Assembly (NCBI GenBank): GCA_965227875.1
Contig: OZ245783.1
Coordinates: 4,650,001 to 4,714,000, forward strand
Reading direction: 5' to 3'
Source of the DNA: G965227875 sp965227875
GTDB lineage: Bacteria; Pseudomonadota; Alphaproteobacteria; Rhizobiales; JAJFHC01
DNA length: 64,000 nucleotides
Positions 16,736 to 25,721 of this stretch are shown here, piece by piece (the first letter of the stretch is position 1; every line of letters starts with the position of its first letter). The position numbers and the translations under genes were made by a program. The notes below the pieces were generated by a model. The model worked only from the letters and a program-made list of their open reading frames with translations. It was not told the DNA's origin and ran no database searches.

Positions 16736-18556
16736 ATGTCAAAACACACCGAATCCCAGACCCTCGATTTCAAGATCGACGATCCGGAATCCTTCGCCGC
16801 GAACATGTCGAAGGTTGCCCAGAAGACGACGGAACTGTTTTCCATGTTTCTGGAAAAGCAGGCCGAGAACAAACAGGACGCCGCGCCTGGCGGCGAACTG
16901 TCTTCCGTGGCGCAGACCTTCTTCGAACTCGCTCAGCACTTCGTGACCGAGCCGCAACGGCTCATGGAGGCGCAGACGGATCTCTGGAACCGCCATCTCG
17001 CGCTCTGGCGGAGCACCTGGCAAAAGGCGCTCGGCGAGGAGGTGGAACCGATCATCCGCCCGGAACGCGGCGACAAGCGGTTCAAGGATCCGGACTGGGA
17101 ACGCAACCAGATATTCGACTTTCTGAAGCAGTCCTACCTGCTCACGACCCAGTGGGCGCGCGAGACCGTCGATCATGCCGAAGGGCTGGACGAACATACC
17201 CGCCACAAGGCTGACTTCTATGTCGAGCAGATCGCTAACGCGCTCTCGCCCTCCAACTTCCTGTTGACCAATCCCGCGGTTCTCAAGGAGACCATCAGAA
17301 CGAACGGCGAGAACCTGGTCAACGGCCTCGAGAACCTGATCGAGGATTTCGAACGCGGCGACGGCCAGCTGTCGATCCGCCAGACGGACCTCGATGCCTT
17401 CGAGGTCGGCAAGAACCTGGCCACCACGCCTGGAAAGGTGGTGTTCCAGAACGAACTCATCCAGCTGATCCAGTACACCCCGACCACGGAAAAGGTCTAC
17501 AAGCGCCCGCTGCTCATCGTTCCGCCCTGGATCAACAAGTTCTACATCCTGGATCTCAATCCGGAGAAGTCGTTCATCAAGTGGGCCGTCGAAGAAGGCG
17601 TGACCGTGTTCGTCGTGTCCTGGGTAAACCCCGACGAGCGGCTGGCGAGAAAGACGTTCGAGGACTACATGCTCGATGGCGTGCTGGCGGCCGTCGGCGC
17701 GGTCGAGGAAGCGACAGGCGAAAAGGACGTCAACGCGATCGGTTATTGCATCGGCGGCACCATGCTTGCCGCCACGCTGGCCTATTGCGCCGCCGTCGGC
17801 GACAAGCGCATCAAGAGCGCCACCTTCTTCACAACCCAGGTCGACTTCGAACATGCTGGCGACCTCCTGGTCTTTGTCGACGAGGAGCAGATCAAGTCCG
17901 TCGAATCGAAAATGCGCGAGACCGGTTATCTCGAGGGCAAGTCGATGGCGTCCGCCTTCAATATGCTGCGTTCGAACGATCTCATCTGGTCCTACGTCAT
18001 CAACAACTACCTGATGGGAAAGGATCCCTTCCCGTTCGACCTGCTGTACTGGAACTCCGACTCCACCCGCATGCCGGCGGCTACGCACAGCTTCTACCTG
18101 CGCGAGTGTTATCTCAACAACCGGCTCAGCCGGAAGCAGATGAACCTTGGAGGCGTGGACCTGGACCTGTCGGACGTGAAGATTCCGGTCTACAACCTCG
18201 CCGCGCGCGAGGATCACATCGCGCCACTGAAGTCGGTGTTCCGCATCGGCGAGTTCATGGGCGGCAAGACCACCCTGGTGGTGGCCGGTTCCGGGCATAT
18301 TGCCGGCGTGGTCAATGCGCCGCAGTTCGAGAAGTACCAGTACTGGACGAACGACAACTCGAAGGCGAAAACCATCGAAGGCTGGCTCGATGGCGCCACG
18401 GAGCATCCCGGCTCATGGTGGCCGCACTGGAAGCGGTGGCTCGCCCAGCGGTCGGGCAAGCTGGTCGACGCGCGCATACCCGGCGACGGCAAGCTCAAGC
18501 CGATCGAGGATGCGCCGGGCTCCTACGTGAGGGTACGCTCGGACAAGAAGCACTGA
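16736..18556 (+). CDS. phaC: Class I poly(3-hydroxyalkanoate) synthase
   Basis: Protein of 606 residues that polymerises hydroxyacyl-CoA into storage polyester at the granule surface. Seen: the lipase-like box GYCIGG with nucleophile Cys near residue 338, the catalytic Asp in AAREDHIAPL, and the catalytic His in GSGHIAGVVN. Length and single-gene form fit class I. The ATG at 16736 has GGGAA six bases upstream and begins a hydrophilic N terminus. phaA, phaB and phasin genes are not in the window. The next gene, argC, converges; a GGGACGG / CCGTCCC hairpin (18578-18596) lies between them. Confidence 0.95.
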   Translation: MSKHTESQTLDFKIDDPESFAANMSKVAQKTTELFSMFLEKQAENKQDAAPGGELSSVAQTFFELAQHFVTEPQRLMEAQTDLWNRHLALWRSTWQKALGEEVEPIIRPERGDKRFKDPDWERNQIFDFLKQSYLLTTQWARETVDHAEGLDEHTRHKADFYVEQIANALSPSNFLLTNPAVLKETIRTNGENLVNGLENLIEDFERGDGQLSIRQTDLDAFEVGKNLATTPGKVVFQNELIQLIQYTPTTEKVYKRPLLIVPPWINKFYILDLNPEKSFIKWAVEEGVTVFVVSWVNPDERLARKTFEDYMLDGVLAAVGAVEEATGEKDVNAIGYCIGGTMLAATLAYCAAVGDKRIKSATFFTTQVDFEHAGDLLVFVDEEQIKSVESKMRETGYLEGKSMASAFNMLRSNDLIWSYVINNYLMGKDPFPFDLLYWNSDSTRMPAATHSFYLRECYLNNRLSRKQMNLGGVDLDLSDVKIPVYNLAAREDHIAPLKSVFRIGEFMGGKTTLVVAGSGHIAGVVNAPQFEKYQYWTNDNSKAKTIEGWLDGATEHPGSWWPHWKRWLAQRSGKLVDARIPGDGKLKPIEDAPGSYVRVRSDKKH

Positions 18557-18610
18557 CACCGGCGAGCAGACCGCGCGGGGACGGATCGCCCGTCCCGGAG
18601 CGCTCCTGCC

Positions 18611-19570
18611 TCAGGCCGCCGCATCCAGACCGGTTTCTTCCGCGACGCCCATCATGATGTTGAGGTTCTGGACCGCCTGACCCGAGGCGCCTTTCGCAAG
18701 ATTGTCCAGAAGGCCGATGACAACCGCCTGTGACCCGTCCTCGGATGCAAAGACGTGCAGGCGAAGTTCGTTTGTTCCGTTCAGCGCTTCGGGATCGAGT
18801 TCGCCGATGGCCGCGATATCGCCCGGTTCGGGAACCGTAACGAACCGGCAGCCGTCGTAATGGGCCCGCAGCGTTTCGTGGAGCTGCTCCGCGGTGACCT
18901 GCCCGTCGAGCGCCCACAGGGCAAGCGGCACCTGGACGATCATGCCCTGCGCATAGCGGCCCACGCTCGGCACGAAAACCGGTGGACGCGCGAGCCCCGC
19001 CCACTTCGTGATCTCCGGCAGATGCTTGTGCTTGAGCCCCAGGCCATAGACGAAATAGGCCGCATCGGTGTGGGCGGGAGACGCGTCGTCCTCGAACCGC
19101 TCGATCAGCTTGCGCCCGCCTCCCGAGTATCCCGAGATCGCGTTGATGGTCACCGGCCAGTCAGCCGGGACAAGTCCGGCCGATACCAGCGGATGCAGTA
19201 TGGCCACGGACGTGATCGCGTAGCATCCCGGATTGGTCACCCGCGACGACGACCGGATCAGGTCATACTGCTCCGGTTCGTATTCCGGGAAACCGTAGGT
19301 CCAGCCCTCCACCACGCGATGCGCGGAACTGGCGTCGATGACCCGAACTTGGTCGTTCTCGATGAGCGAGACGGACTCGCGCGCGGCATCGTCGGGAAGG
19401 CAGAGGATGACGAAATCGGCGGCGTTGAGGCATCGAGCCTTCTCGGTCGCATCCTTGCGCAACTCCGCCGGGATTTCGATCAGCTCGATATCGCCGCGCT
19501 GACCGAGCCGTTCCTTGATCTGCAGGCCGGTGGTGCCGACATCCCCGTCGATGAATACCCTTGCCGTCAT
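18611..19570 (-). CDS. argC: N-acetyl-gamma-glutamyl-phosphate reductase (short type 2 form)
   Basis: Protein of 319 residues of arginine biosynthesis, reducing N-acetylglutamyl phosphate to the semialdehyde. Seen: FIDGDVGTTGLQI at the N terminus in place of the usual GxxGYxG, which marks the type 2 form, the active-site Cys in NPGCYAI, and GYSGGGRK. The ATG at 19570 has GGAG seven bases upstream. It follows rplM-rpsI on the same strand but behind a terminator, so expression is partly or wholly separate. Confidence 0.95.
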   Translation of the reverse strand: MTARVFIDGDVGTTGLQIKERLGQRGDIELIEIPAELRKDATEKARCLNAADFVILCLPDDAARESVSLIENDQVRVIDASSAHRVVEGWTYGFPEYEPEQYDLIRSSSRVTNPGCYAITSVAILHPLVSAGLVPADWPVTINAISGYSGGGRKLIERFEDDASPAHTDAAYFVYGLGLKHKHLPEITKWAGLARPPVFVPSVGRYAQGMIVQVPLALWALDGQVTAEQLHETLRAHYDGCRFVTVPEPGDIAAIGELDPEALNGTNELRLHVFASEDGSQAVVIGLLDNLAKGASGQAVQNLNIMMGVAEETGLDAAA

Positions 19571-19622
19571 GACTCGCTCCGTGTTCTGGCCGTTCGGATA
19601 ATGCGCGAAATCCATCGCGCAA

Positions 19623-19650
19623 ACAAAAAAGGCGGGACCGGGGTCCCGCC
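19623..19650 (-). terminator. Intrinsic terminator after rpsI
   Basis: On the minus strand a GGCGGGACC / GGTCCCGCC stem (19631-19650) is followed directly by TTTTTTG (19624-19630). It begins 24 bases after the rpsI stop codon and separates the ribosomal operon from argC. Confidence 0.93.
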
Positions 19651-19673
19651 TTCGAAGGAAAGTGCAGTCCGTT

Positions 19674-20165
19674 CTAGCGTTTCGAGAACTGGAAGCTGCG
19701 GCGGGCCTTGCGCTTGCCGTATTTCTTTCGTTCCACGACGCGGCTGTCACGGGTGAGGAAGCCGCCCTGCTTGAGGACCGGACGCAGTTCGGGTTCGAAA
19801 AAGGTCAGCGCCCGCGAAAGGCCGTGACGCACGGCGCCGGCCTGGCCCGACAGACCGCCACCCGACACGGTGCAGGTTACGTCGAACTGATCCTTGCGGT
19901 TGGTTGCCTCGAGCGGCTGCTGCAGGATCATCCGCAGCACCGGACGCGCGAAGAACTGTTCGTAGTCGCGTCCATTGACCGTGATCCGGCCGTTGCCGGG
20001 CTTGATCCAGACCCGGGCCACGGCGTTCTTGCGCTTGCCCGTCGCGTAGGCGCGGCCATGTTCGTCGACCTTGCGCTCGTAAACCACCGGCGCGTCAGCC
20101 TCGGTCGCGCCGCCTTCCATGGCGTCACGCAGATCTTCCAGCGTGTGGGTTTCCTGTTCGGCCAC
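19674..20165 (-). CDS. rpsI: 30S ribosomal protein S9
   Basis: Protein of 163 residues. The C-terminal 130 residues are a full S9: GRAYATGKRKNAVARVW, GLSGQAGAVRHGLSRAL and the basic tail ending FQFSKR that reaches the decoding site. An N-terminal extension of about 35 residues is common in alphaproteobacteria. The start is a GTG at 20165 with a near-perfect AAGGAGG site inside the end of rplM; the two genes are two bases apart. Confidence 0.97.
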   Translation of the reverse strand: MAEQETHTLEDLRDAMEGGATEADAPVVYERKVDEHGRAYATGKRKNAVARVWIKPGNGRITVNGRDYEQFFARPVLRMILQQPLEATNRKDQFDVTCTVSGGGLSGQAGAVRHGLSRALTFFEPELRPVLKQGGFLTRDSRVVERKKYGKRKARRSFQFSKR

Positions 20166-20167
20166 CG

Positions 20168-20632
20168 TCAGGCCCTCCTTGCATTCTTCGGATTGATGGC
20201 AGCGAAATCGAGCACTTCCGGCTGCTGTGCCTCGTGCTTGTGTTCCGGACCAGCATAGATCTTCAGCTTCTTGAGCTGTTTGCGGGACAGCGGTCCGCCC
20301 GGCATCATCCGCTCGACAGCTTTCTGCAGGACACGCTCCGGGAAGCGGCCGTCGAGAAGCTTGTCCGCCGTGCGCGACTTGATCCCGCCGGGATATCCGG
20401 TGTGCCAGTAATAGGTCTTCGCCGTGCGCTTGTTGCCGGTGAGAACCACCTTGTCGGCATTGACGACGACGACATGGTCGCCACAGTCGACATGAGGCGT
20501 ATAGATCGGCTTGTGCTTGCCGCGCAGACGGGTCGCGATCATGGCGGCAAGGCGGCCGACCACGAGACCTTCGGCATCGATCAGCACCCAGTTTTCGCCG
20601 ACATCCGCCGGTTTCGCAGAGTACGTTTTCAT
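20168..20632 (-). CDS. rplM: 50S ribosomal protein L13
   Basis: Protein of 154 residues. Seen: NWVLIDAEGLVVGRLA, GDHVVVVNADKVVLTGNK, YYWHTGYPGG and VERMMPGGPLSRKQLKKLKIY, all hallmarks of L13. First gene of the rplM-rpsI operon, with a sigma-70-type promoter about 65 bases upstream. Confidence 0.97.
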   Translation of the reverse strand: MKTYSAKPADVGENWVLIDAEGLVVGRLAAMIATRLRGKHKPIYTPHVDCGDHVVVVNADKVVLTGNKRTAKTYYWHTGYPGGIKSRTADKLLDGRFPERVLQKAVERMMPGGPLSRKQLKKLKIYAGPEHKHEAQQPEVLDFAAINPKNARRA

Positions 20633-20696
20633 GGGAACTCTCTGAATTGAAATCCGTTGCGGGCACGGACTCGTCGTCCGTCCCGGTTCGCGACGG

Positions 20697-20725
20697 GTTC
20701 TATGCCTCTTCCGCGTTCATGTCAA
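20697..20725 (-). promoter_or_regulatory. Sigma-70-type promoter of rplM-rpsI
   Basis: On the minus strand: -35 TTGACA (20720-20725), 17-base spacer, -10 TAGAAC (20697-20702). Transcription would begin near 20690, leaving a leader of about 58 bases that holds a perfect 6-bp hairpin, ACGGAC / GTCCGT (20665-20681). Confidence 0.7.
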
Positions 20726-20770
20726 CCGCAAAACAGCAGAATTATCGCTTGTAAAACAGGCTGTTAAATA

Positions 20771-20790
20771 TGCGGTATTATTTTACCGCA
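20771..20790 (-). terminator. Hairpin after the thioesterase gene
   Basis: Perfect 7-bp inverted repeat TGCGGTA / TACCGCA with an A/T loop, starting two bases past the thioesterase stop codon on the minus strand and followed by a weak TATTT tail. Probable terminator separating this gene from the rplM promoter. Confidence 0.5.
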
Positions 20791-20792
20791 CT

Positions 20793-21272
20793 TCACGCCG
20801 TCTTCGGTATCGCATAACTGCAGGTGCAATGCGCGACCGCACGGTCGTCGCCGTCGCAATGCATGATCACGTCCCCCACCGCCAGCCGTCTGCCAAGCTT
20901 GAGGAGCCGGGCCGTAGCGACGAGGTCGGCCTGTCCCGGACGCCTCAGGAAGTTGATGTTGAGATTGGCGGTGACCGCATCCGCGAAGGGTCCGATATGG
21001 GCGAGCACCACCGTCCACATGGCAAGATCGCAAAGGCTCATCATGGCCGGGCCCGAGATCGTGCCGCCGGGTCTTAAGTGCTTTTCCTTGTAGTACATCC
21101 GCAGCGTCGCCTCGCCGGGACCGATCCGCTCGATGCGGAAATCCCGCTGGTCCTCGTCGATCCAGATACTGGGGTAGACTTCACCAATGAACGCATCGAC
21201 TTCGTCGACACTCAATCTCGGTTCCAACACAGATTGCACCCTCTCCTGTTCCGGTCTCCCGGGTTGTCTCAT
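20793..21272 (-). CDS. HotDog-fold thioesterase, PaaI-like
   Basis: Protein of 159 residues. The HotDog pattern is visible: RPGGTISGPAMMSLCDLAMW, then TANLNINFLRRPGQADLVATARLLKLGRRLAVGDV. Members hydrolyse acyl-CoA thioesters, but substrates vary. Divergent from the crotonase gene 88 bases away, so a shared control region for acyl-CoA genes is possible. Confidence 0.83.
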   Translation of the reverse strand: MRQPGRPEQERVQSVLEPRLSVDEVDAFIGEVYPSIWIDEDQRDFRIERIGPGEATLRMYYKEKHLRPGGTISGPAMMSLCDLAMWTVVLAHIGPFADAVTANLNINFLRRPGQADLVATARLLKLGRRLAVGDVIMHCDGDDRAVAHCTCSYAIPKTA

Positions 21273-21360
21273 GTCGGCTTCTTCATAGAAGATTGAACCT
21301 CCCGGTCAAATCGGAGATTGCAAAGGTCCGGTGAACGTGGAACATCGGGCGAAGGCAAGA

Positions 21361-22212
21361 ATGGCAGAACAGGACGGAGGACAAAGCGACATGTCCCGGC
21401 TTGCACGGTCACCCGACCCGGCTCCCAAGCCGCTGACTGTCGAACAGGCGGACGGCGTGACGACAGTGACTCTCGTTCGCCCCCGAAGGCGCAACTGTCT
21501 CTCCGAGGACGTTATCGAAGCCTTGCATGCGACCTTCACCCGGCTCGGTGAAGACGCGGACACGCGCGTCATCGTGCTTGCCGCCGAAGGACCTGCATTC
21601 TCGTCCGGCCACGACATGAAGGAAATGACCGTACGCCGCTCCGACGCGGACGGTGGCCGCGCCTATTTCTCCGATCTCATGCAGCAATGCAGCCGCATGA
21701 TGATGTCCATCGTCCACTGCCCCAAACCGGTCATCGCACGTGTCCAGGGCATCGCCGCGGCGGCGGGCTGCCAACTCGTCGCCAGTTGCGATCTTGCTGT
21801 CGCCTCGACACACGCGACATTCTGTACGCCCGGCGTGCATATCGGCCTGTTCTGCTCCACTCCCATGGTCGCGATCAGCCGCAACGTTTCGCGCAAGCAC
21901 GCCATGGAGATGCTCCTGGAGGGCGAGATGATCTCGGCGCGGCGCGCGCGGCGTTTCGGGTTGGTCAACAAGGTGGTCGCGGCCGACAAGCTTGCGGCAA
22001 AGACGGAGAAACTGGCGCGCAAGATCGCGTCGAAATCCTCCCTCACCCTGACGACCGGCAAGACGGCGTTCTACCGCCAGGCCGAAATGCCGCTTGAGGA
22101 GGCCTACGCCTATGCCTCTCGCGTCATGGTCGAGAACATGCTCGCGCGGGATGCGGAGGAAGGCATCGGCGCCTTCATCGAGAAACGCAGCCCCGAATGG
22201 CAGGACCGGTGA
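21361..22212 (+). CDS. Enoyl-CoA hydratase/isomerase family protein, ECHDC3-like
   Basis: Crotonase-fold protein of 283 residues. Seen: the oxyanion-hole segments SSGHDMKEM and GIAAAAGCQLVAS, then CTPGVHIGLFCSTP. Both glutamates that act as acid/base in classical enoyl-CoA hydratase are replaced here (GCQL rather than GCEL; PGVHIGL rather than PExxLG), as in ECHDC3-type proteins, so ordinary hydratase activity is doubtful. The ATG at 21361 has GAAGG five bases upstream and is preferred to a GTG at 21331. The CoA-binding gene follows seven bases later. Confidence 0.85.
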   Translation: MAEQDGGQSDMSRLARSPDPAPKPLTVEQADGVTTVTLVRPRRRNCLSEDVIEALHATFTRLGEDADTRVIVLAAEGPAFSSGHDMKEMTVRRSDADGGRAYFSDLMQQCSRMMMSIVHCPKPVIARVQGIAAAAGCQLVASCDLAVASTHATFCTPGVHIGLFCSTPMVAISRNVSRKHAMEMLLEGEMISARRARRFGLVNKVVAADKLAAKTEKLARKIASKSSLTLTTGKTAFYRQAEMPLEEAYAYASRVMVENMLARDAEEGIGAFIEKRSPEWQDR

Positions 22213-22219
22213 CGCGGGC

Positions 22220-22744
22220 ATGAACCACGACGACTATTCCGAAGCCTACATCCGCGGCATCCTCAACGAAGTCGAGACGATCGCGATGGTCGGCGCCAGC
22301 GCCAACAACGTGCGTCCGAGCTACTTCGCCATGAAGTACCTCATCGAAAAGGGTTACACGGTGATCCCGGTCAATCCTCGCGAGGCCGGCGGGGAGATAC
22401 TTGGCCAGAAAGTCTACGCGTCACTCGACGACATTCCCGTTCCCGTCGACATGGTCGACATTTTCCGCAACTCGGAATCCGCCGGACCGTTGACCGACGA
22501 TGCGATCAGGATTGGCGCACGGGTGGTCTGGATGCAGCTTTCCGTACGCAATGACGAGGCCGCGGCCCGTGCCGAACAGGCCGGATTGAAAGTGGTCATG
22601 GACCGCTGTCCGAAGATCGAGTACGGACGGCTTTCGGGTGAAATCGCCTGGGTGGGCGTCAATTCCCGCCGCATCTCGTCGCGGCGGCAGGTCATGTCCG
22701 GCAAACGCGTCCAGAGCCTGCGCATCGCGCCGGAGAAAGACTGA
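22220..22744 (+). CDS. CoA-binding domain protein (YccU-like)
   Basis: Protein of 174 residues with a Rossmann-type CoA_binding domain: TIAMVGASANNVRPSYFAM, GYTVIPVNPREAGGEILG, and a C-terminal VVMDRCPKIEYGRL typical of the YccU group. Small proteins of this type bind CoA derivatives; the role is unknown. It lies seven bases after the crotonase gene and upstream of the sulfhydrylase, a conserved order. Confidence 0.88.
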   Translation: MNHDDYSEAYIRGILNEVETIAMVGASANNVRPSYFAMKYLIEKGYTVIPVNPREAGGEILGQKVYASLDDIPVPVDMVDIFRNSESAGPLTDDAIRIGARVVWMQLSVRNDEAAARAEQAGLKVVMDRCPKIEYGRLSGEIAWVGVNSRRISSRRQVMSGKRVQSLRIAPEKD

Positions 22745-22906
22745 GCCCGCCGCAATGTTAACCGGGACGCCGGCAACCGATTGACTCGAAAGACAGGCCG
22801 TGCGACAGACCGGACGAAACGGACGTTTGAACGAACACGCGATACTGAATAAAGAACAAGGTCTTCATTCCCTCGACACCTTGCCCCGCGAACAGGAGAA
22901 CCAGTC

Positions 22907-24187
22907 ATGAGCGAAAACCCAGGATTCGACACTCTCGCAATTCATGCCGGCGCCCAGCCCGACCCGGCCACGGGCGCGCGCGCGACACCGATCTACCAGA
23001 CGACCTCCTTCGTCTTCGACGACGTCGACCATGCCGCGAGCCTTTTCGGCTTGCAGGCCTTCGGTAACATCTACACCCGGATCACCAATCCCACGACGGC
23101 CGTCCTGGAAGAAAAGGTCGCAGCGCTCGAAGGCGGGACCGCGGCCCTCGCCGTGGCGTCGGGCCACGCAGCACAGTTGCTGGTGTTCCATACCATCCTC
23201 GAACCCGGCGACGAGTTCGTTGCCGCGCGGCAGCTCTACGGCGGTTCGATCAACCAGTTCAATCACTCCTTCAAGAAGTTCGACTGGCAGGTCGTGTGGG
23301 CCGATGTCACCGACGTGGAGAGCATCGAACGCGCGATCACGCCGAAGACCAAGGCGATCTTCGTGGAATCCCTGGCCAATCCCGGCGGCCTGGTCACCGA
23401 CCTCGAGGCGGTCTCCAAGATTGCGCGCCGCGCCGGTGTTCCGCTCATCGTCGACAACACGCTTGCCACCCCCTATCTCTGCCGCCCCATCGATCACGGC
23501 GCGGACATCGTGATCCATTCGCTCACGAAGTTCATGGGCGGCCACGGCAATTCCATGGGCGGCATCATCGTCGACGCCGGAACGTTCAACTGGTCGCGCG
23601 AAGGTCGCTATCCGACGCTGTCCGAGCCTTGCGAAAGCTATCATGGCCTCAAGATCCACGAGACCTTTGGCAACATGGCGTTCGCCATCGCCTGCCGTGT
23701 ACTCGGCCTGCGTGACCTTGGACCGGCCATGTCGCCGATGAACGCGTTTCTCATCCTGACCGGCATGGAAACCCTGTCCCTGCGCATGCAGCGTCACTGC
23801 GACAACGCCAAGGCCGTCGCCGAGTATCTCAGCGGCCACGACAAGGTGTCGTGGATCAACTACGCCGGCCTGAGCGGTGACCGTTTCCACAACCTGCAGC
23901 AGAAATACGCACCCAATGGCGCCGGTGCGGTGTTCACTTTCGGCGTCAAGGGCGGCTACGAGGCCGGCGTGAAGGTGGTGAGCAACGTCAACATGCTGAG
24001 CCACCTCGCGAATATCGGCGACACGCGCAGCCTTATCATCCACCCTGCATCCACAACTCACCGCCAGTTGCCCGAACCGCAGCAGATCGCCGCGGGCGCC
24101 GGTCCCGACGTGGTCCGTCTGTCCATCGGACTGGAAAACAAGGAAGACATCATCGCCGATCTGGAGCAGGCCCTCGCCGCAGCCTGA
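22907..24187 (+). CDS. metY: O-acetylhomoserine sulfhydrylase (aminocarboxypropyltransferase)
   Basis: PLP enzyme of 426 residues that makes homocysteine from O-acetylhomoserine and sulfide. Seen: FDTLAIHAGAQPDPATGARATPIYQT at the N terminus (shown in part: ATPIYQTTSF), FVESLANPGG, and HSLTKFMGGHGNSMGG with the PLP lysine. The extra length compared with MetB/MetC is typical of MetY. AGGAG lies eight bases before the ATG. The 162-base upstream gap was checked for a SAM riboswitch; none was recognised. Confidence 0.94.
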   Translation: MSENPGFDTLAIHAGAQPDPATGARATPIYQTTSFVFDDVDHAASLFGLQAFGNIYTRITNPTTAVLEEKVAALEGGTAALAVASGHAAQLLVFHTILEPGDEFVAARQLYGGSINQFNHSFKKFDWQVVWADVTDVESIERAITPKTKAIFVESLANPGGLVTDLEAVSKIARRAGVPLIVDNTLATPYLCRPIDHGADIVIHSLTKFMGGHGNSMGGIIVDAGTFNWSREGRYPTLSEPCESYHGLKIHETFGNMAFAIACRVLGLRDLGPAMSPMNAFLILTGMETLSLRMQRHCDNAKAVAEYLSGHDKVSWINYAGLSGDRFHNLQQKYAPNGAGAVFTFGVKGGYEAGVKVVSNVNMLSHLANIGDTRSLIIHPASTTHRQLPEPQQIAAGAGPDVVRLSIGLENKEDIIADLEQALAAA

Positions 24188-24219
24188 TCCACCGTCGATC
24201 GAGACAGGTTCTCACGAAG

Positions 24220-24253
24220 GGCCCGGACCGGATACACGGTCCGGGCCTTTTTT
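24220..24253 (+). terminator. Intrinsic terminator after metY
   Basis: Perfect 11-bp stem GGCCCGGACCG / CGGTCCGGGCC (24220-24230 and 24237-24247), six-base loop, then TTTTTT. Located 33 bases after the stop codon and just before the convergent heme A synthase gene. Confidence 0.95.
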
Positions 24254-24256
24254 CGC

Positions 24257-25333
24257 TTAAGATTGCCTCTTGAGCAGGTGAAGGTGCCAGAGCGTTGCGG
24301 TGAAGAGCACGATCGCGCCCGCCTGATGCGCAAGCGCCAGTTCCAGCTTCACCCCGCTCAACAGGGTCCAAATGCCCAGTCCGACCTGGGCAAAAACGGC
24401 GAGGCACACGAGCACGGCCGAGAGAGCGACAGCCCCTTCGGAAGCCGCCCGCATGATCACGACCAGTTGCCAGACGGCCACGGCGCAAATGACGTAGGCC
24501 AGGATCCGATGATCGAACTGCACCGTCGTCGCGTTCTCGAAAAAATTCAGGATCCAGGGACTCGCCGCCATCAGGCCCTGCGGCACGAAGTCGCCGTTCA
24601 TGTCGGGCCAGGTCGGGAAGATCAGTCCCGCATGCATCCCGGCCACCAGCGCGCCAGCCATGACCTGCAGGAACACAAGCCCCACGAGGAGCGACGCAAG
24701 GCTCCGCGCCATCCGCGGCGCACCGCTGCGTGAAGCACTGCCCTGCGCCGGCGAGAGCCGGAGCACAAGCCAGACCACGGCACCGTAGATGAGCACCGCG
24801 AGCCCGAGATGCGCCGCCAGCCGGTACTGGCTGACATCGACACGGTCCACGAGGCCGCTCTTGACCATGTACCAGCCGAGCGCGCCCTGCAGTCCTCCGA
24901 GCACGAAAATACCGGCGAAGTGCGGCTTGTATCGGTCGGGCAGCATGCCGCGCCGCCAGAAGAGGAGCATCGGGACGAAATAGGCGATGCCGATGAACCG
25001 CCCGAGAAATCGATGCGCCCATTCCCACCAGAAGATGGACTTGAACTCGTCGAGACTCATGCCCTTGTTGACAATCTTGTACTCGGGGATTTCCTTGTAC
25101 TTCGCGAACGCTTCTTGCCACGCCGCATCGCTCATCGGCGGCAGCGCCCCCATGATCGGCTGCCACTCGGTGATTGAAAGCCCCGAATCCGTAAGCCTGG
25201 TCGCGCCCCCGACGATAACCATCAGAAAGATGAGGGCGGCGACCGTCATCAGCCAGATCCGGACGGCGCGATGCCCGTCCGCCCCGCCGGCCTGTCCCTC
25301 GCGCGCTTCGTCCGTGTGTCCCGTCGCAACCAT
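24257..25333 (-). CDS. ctaA: Heme A synthase, COX15/CtaA type 2
   Basis: Inner-membrane protein of 358 residues that oxidises heme O to heme A for cytochrome c oxidase. Eight membrane helices are expected. Seen: VGGATRLTDSGLSITEWQP, EFKSIFWWEWAHRFLGR with ligand His, RLAAHLGLAV, AGMHAGLIFPTWPDMNG, VQFDHRILAY and ALAHQAGAI. This COX15 form without the cysteine pair is typical of alphaproteobacteria and mitochondria. The ATG at 25333 has AGGAG about ten bases upstream; the longer frame to 25507 adds no family sequence. Confidence 0.95.
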   Translation of the reverse strand: MVATGHTDEAREGQAGGADGHRAVRIWLMTVAALIFLMVIVGGATRLTDSGLSITEWQPIMGALPPMSDAAWQEAFAKYKEIPEYKIVNKGMSLDEFKSIFWWEWAHRFLGRFIGIAYFVPMLLFWRRGMLPDRYKPHFAGIFVLGGLQGALGWYMVKSGLVDRVDVSQYRLAAHLGLAVLIYGAVVWLVLRLSPAQGSASRSGAPRMARSLASLLVGLVFLQVMAGALVAGMHAGLIFPTWPDMNGDFVPQGLMAASPWILNFFENATTVQFDHRILAYVICAVAVWQLVVIMRAASEGAVALSAVLVCLAVFAQVGLGIWTLLSGVKLELALAHQAGAIVLFTATLWHLHLLKRQS

Positions 25334-25484
25334 CTGGCAGATGCTCCTGCAAACCGGCTGATGATGTGGGTCGAGATAGCGCCAAGCCCTCTGAAGGGAC
25401 ACCGTGACACGGCGTCGCGGCGATCTATGTGAGGCATGACCGGCGGAGATGATAACGTCCGGTCTGAACGAGAAAGGAACACGA

Positions 25485-25706
25485 ATGGCGCCTCTCAATG
25501 TCCGCACCCGGAAATTTATCGGAATGGTCGCGCTCGTCGTGTTCCTGATCGTCTACGCGCTTGTCGTCATGGCCTTCGCCGTCAGGATTCTTCCCGAATC
25601 CTCGAAACTGGTCGAGGCGGTGTTCTATGTCGCCGCGGGCCTTGCCTGGACGGTTCCCGCGGGCTTGCTCATCAAGTGGATGCAACGGCCCGACGATGAT
25701 GACTGA
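25485..25706 (+). CDS. DUF2842 small membrane protein
   Basis: Protein of 73 residues with two membrane segments: VRTRKFIGMVALVVFLIVYAL near the N terminus and FYVAAGLAWTVPAGLLIKWM near the C terminus, the DUF2842 signature. It ends in an acidic DDDD. The ATG at 25485 has GAAAGGA seven bases upstream. Divergent from heme A synthase, its usual neighbour in alphaproteobacteria. Function unknown. Confidence 0.85.
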   Translation: MAPLNVRTRKFIGMVALVVFLIVYALVVMAFAVRILPESSKLVEAVFYVAAGLAWTVPAGLLIKWMQRPDDDD

Positions 25707-25721
25707 GCGGACACGAGGACC

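Noticed and set aside
16739..18406. 555-codon minus-strand open frame opposite phaC
   Set aside because: Antisense shadow; phaC has all its catalytic motifs on the other strand.
22745..22906. Possible SAM-II riboswitch upstream of metY
   Set aside because: The gap has some A-rich stretches but I could not find the conserved SAM-II loops or pseudoknot; a covariance-model search would decide.
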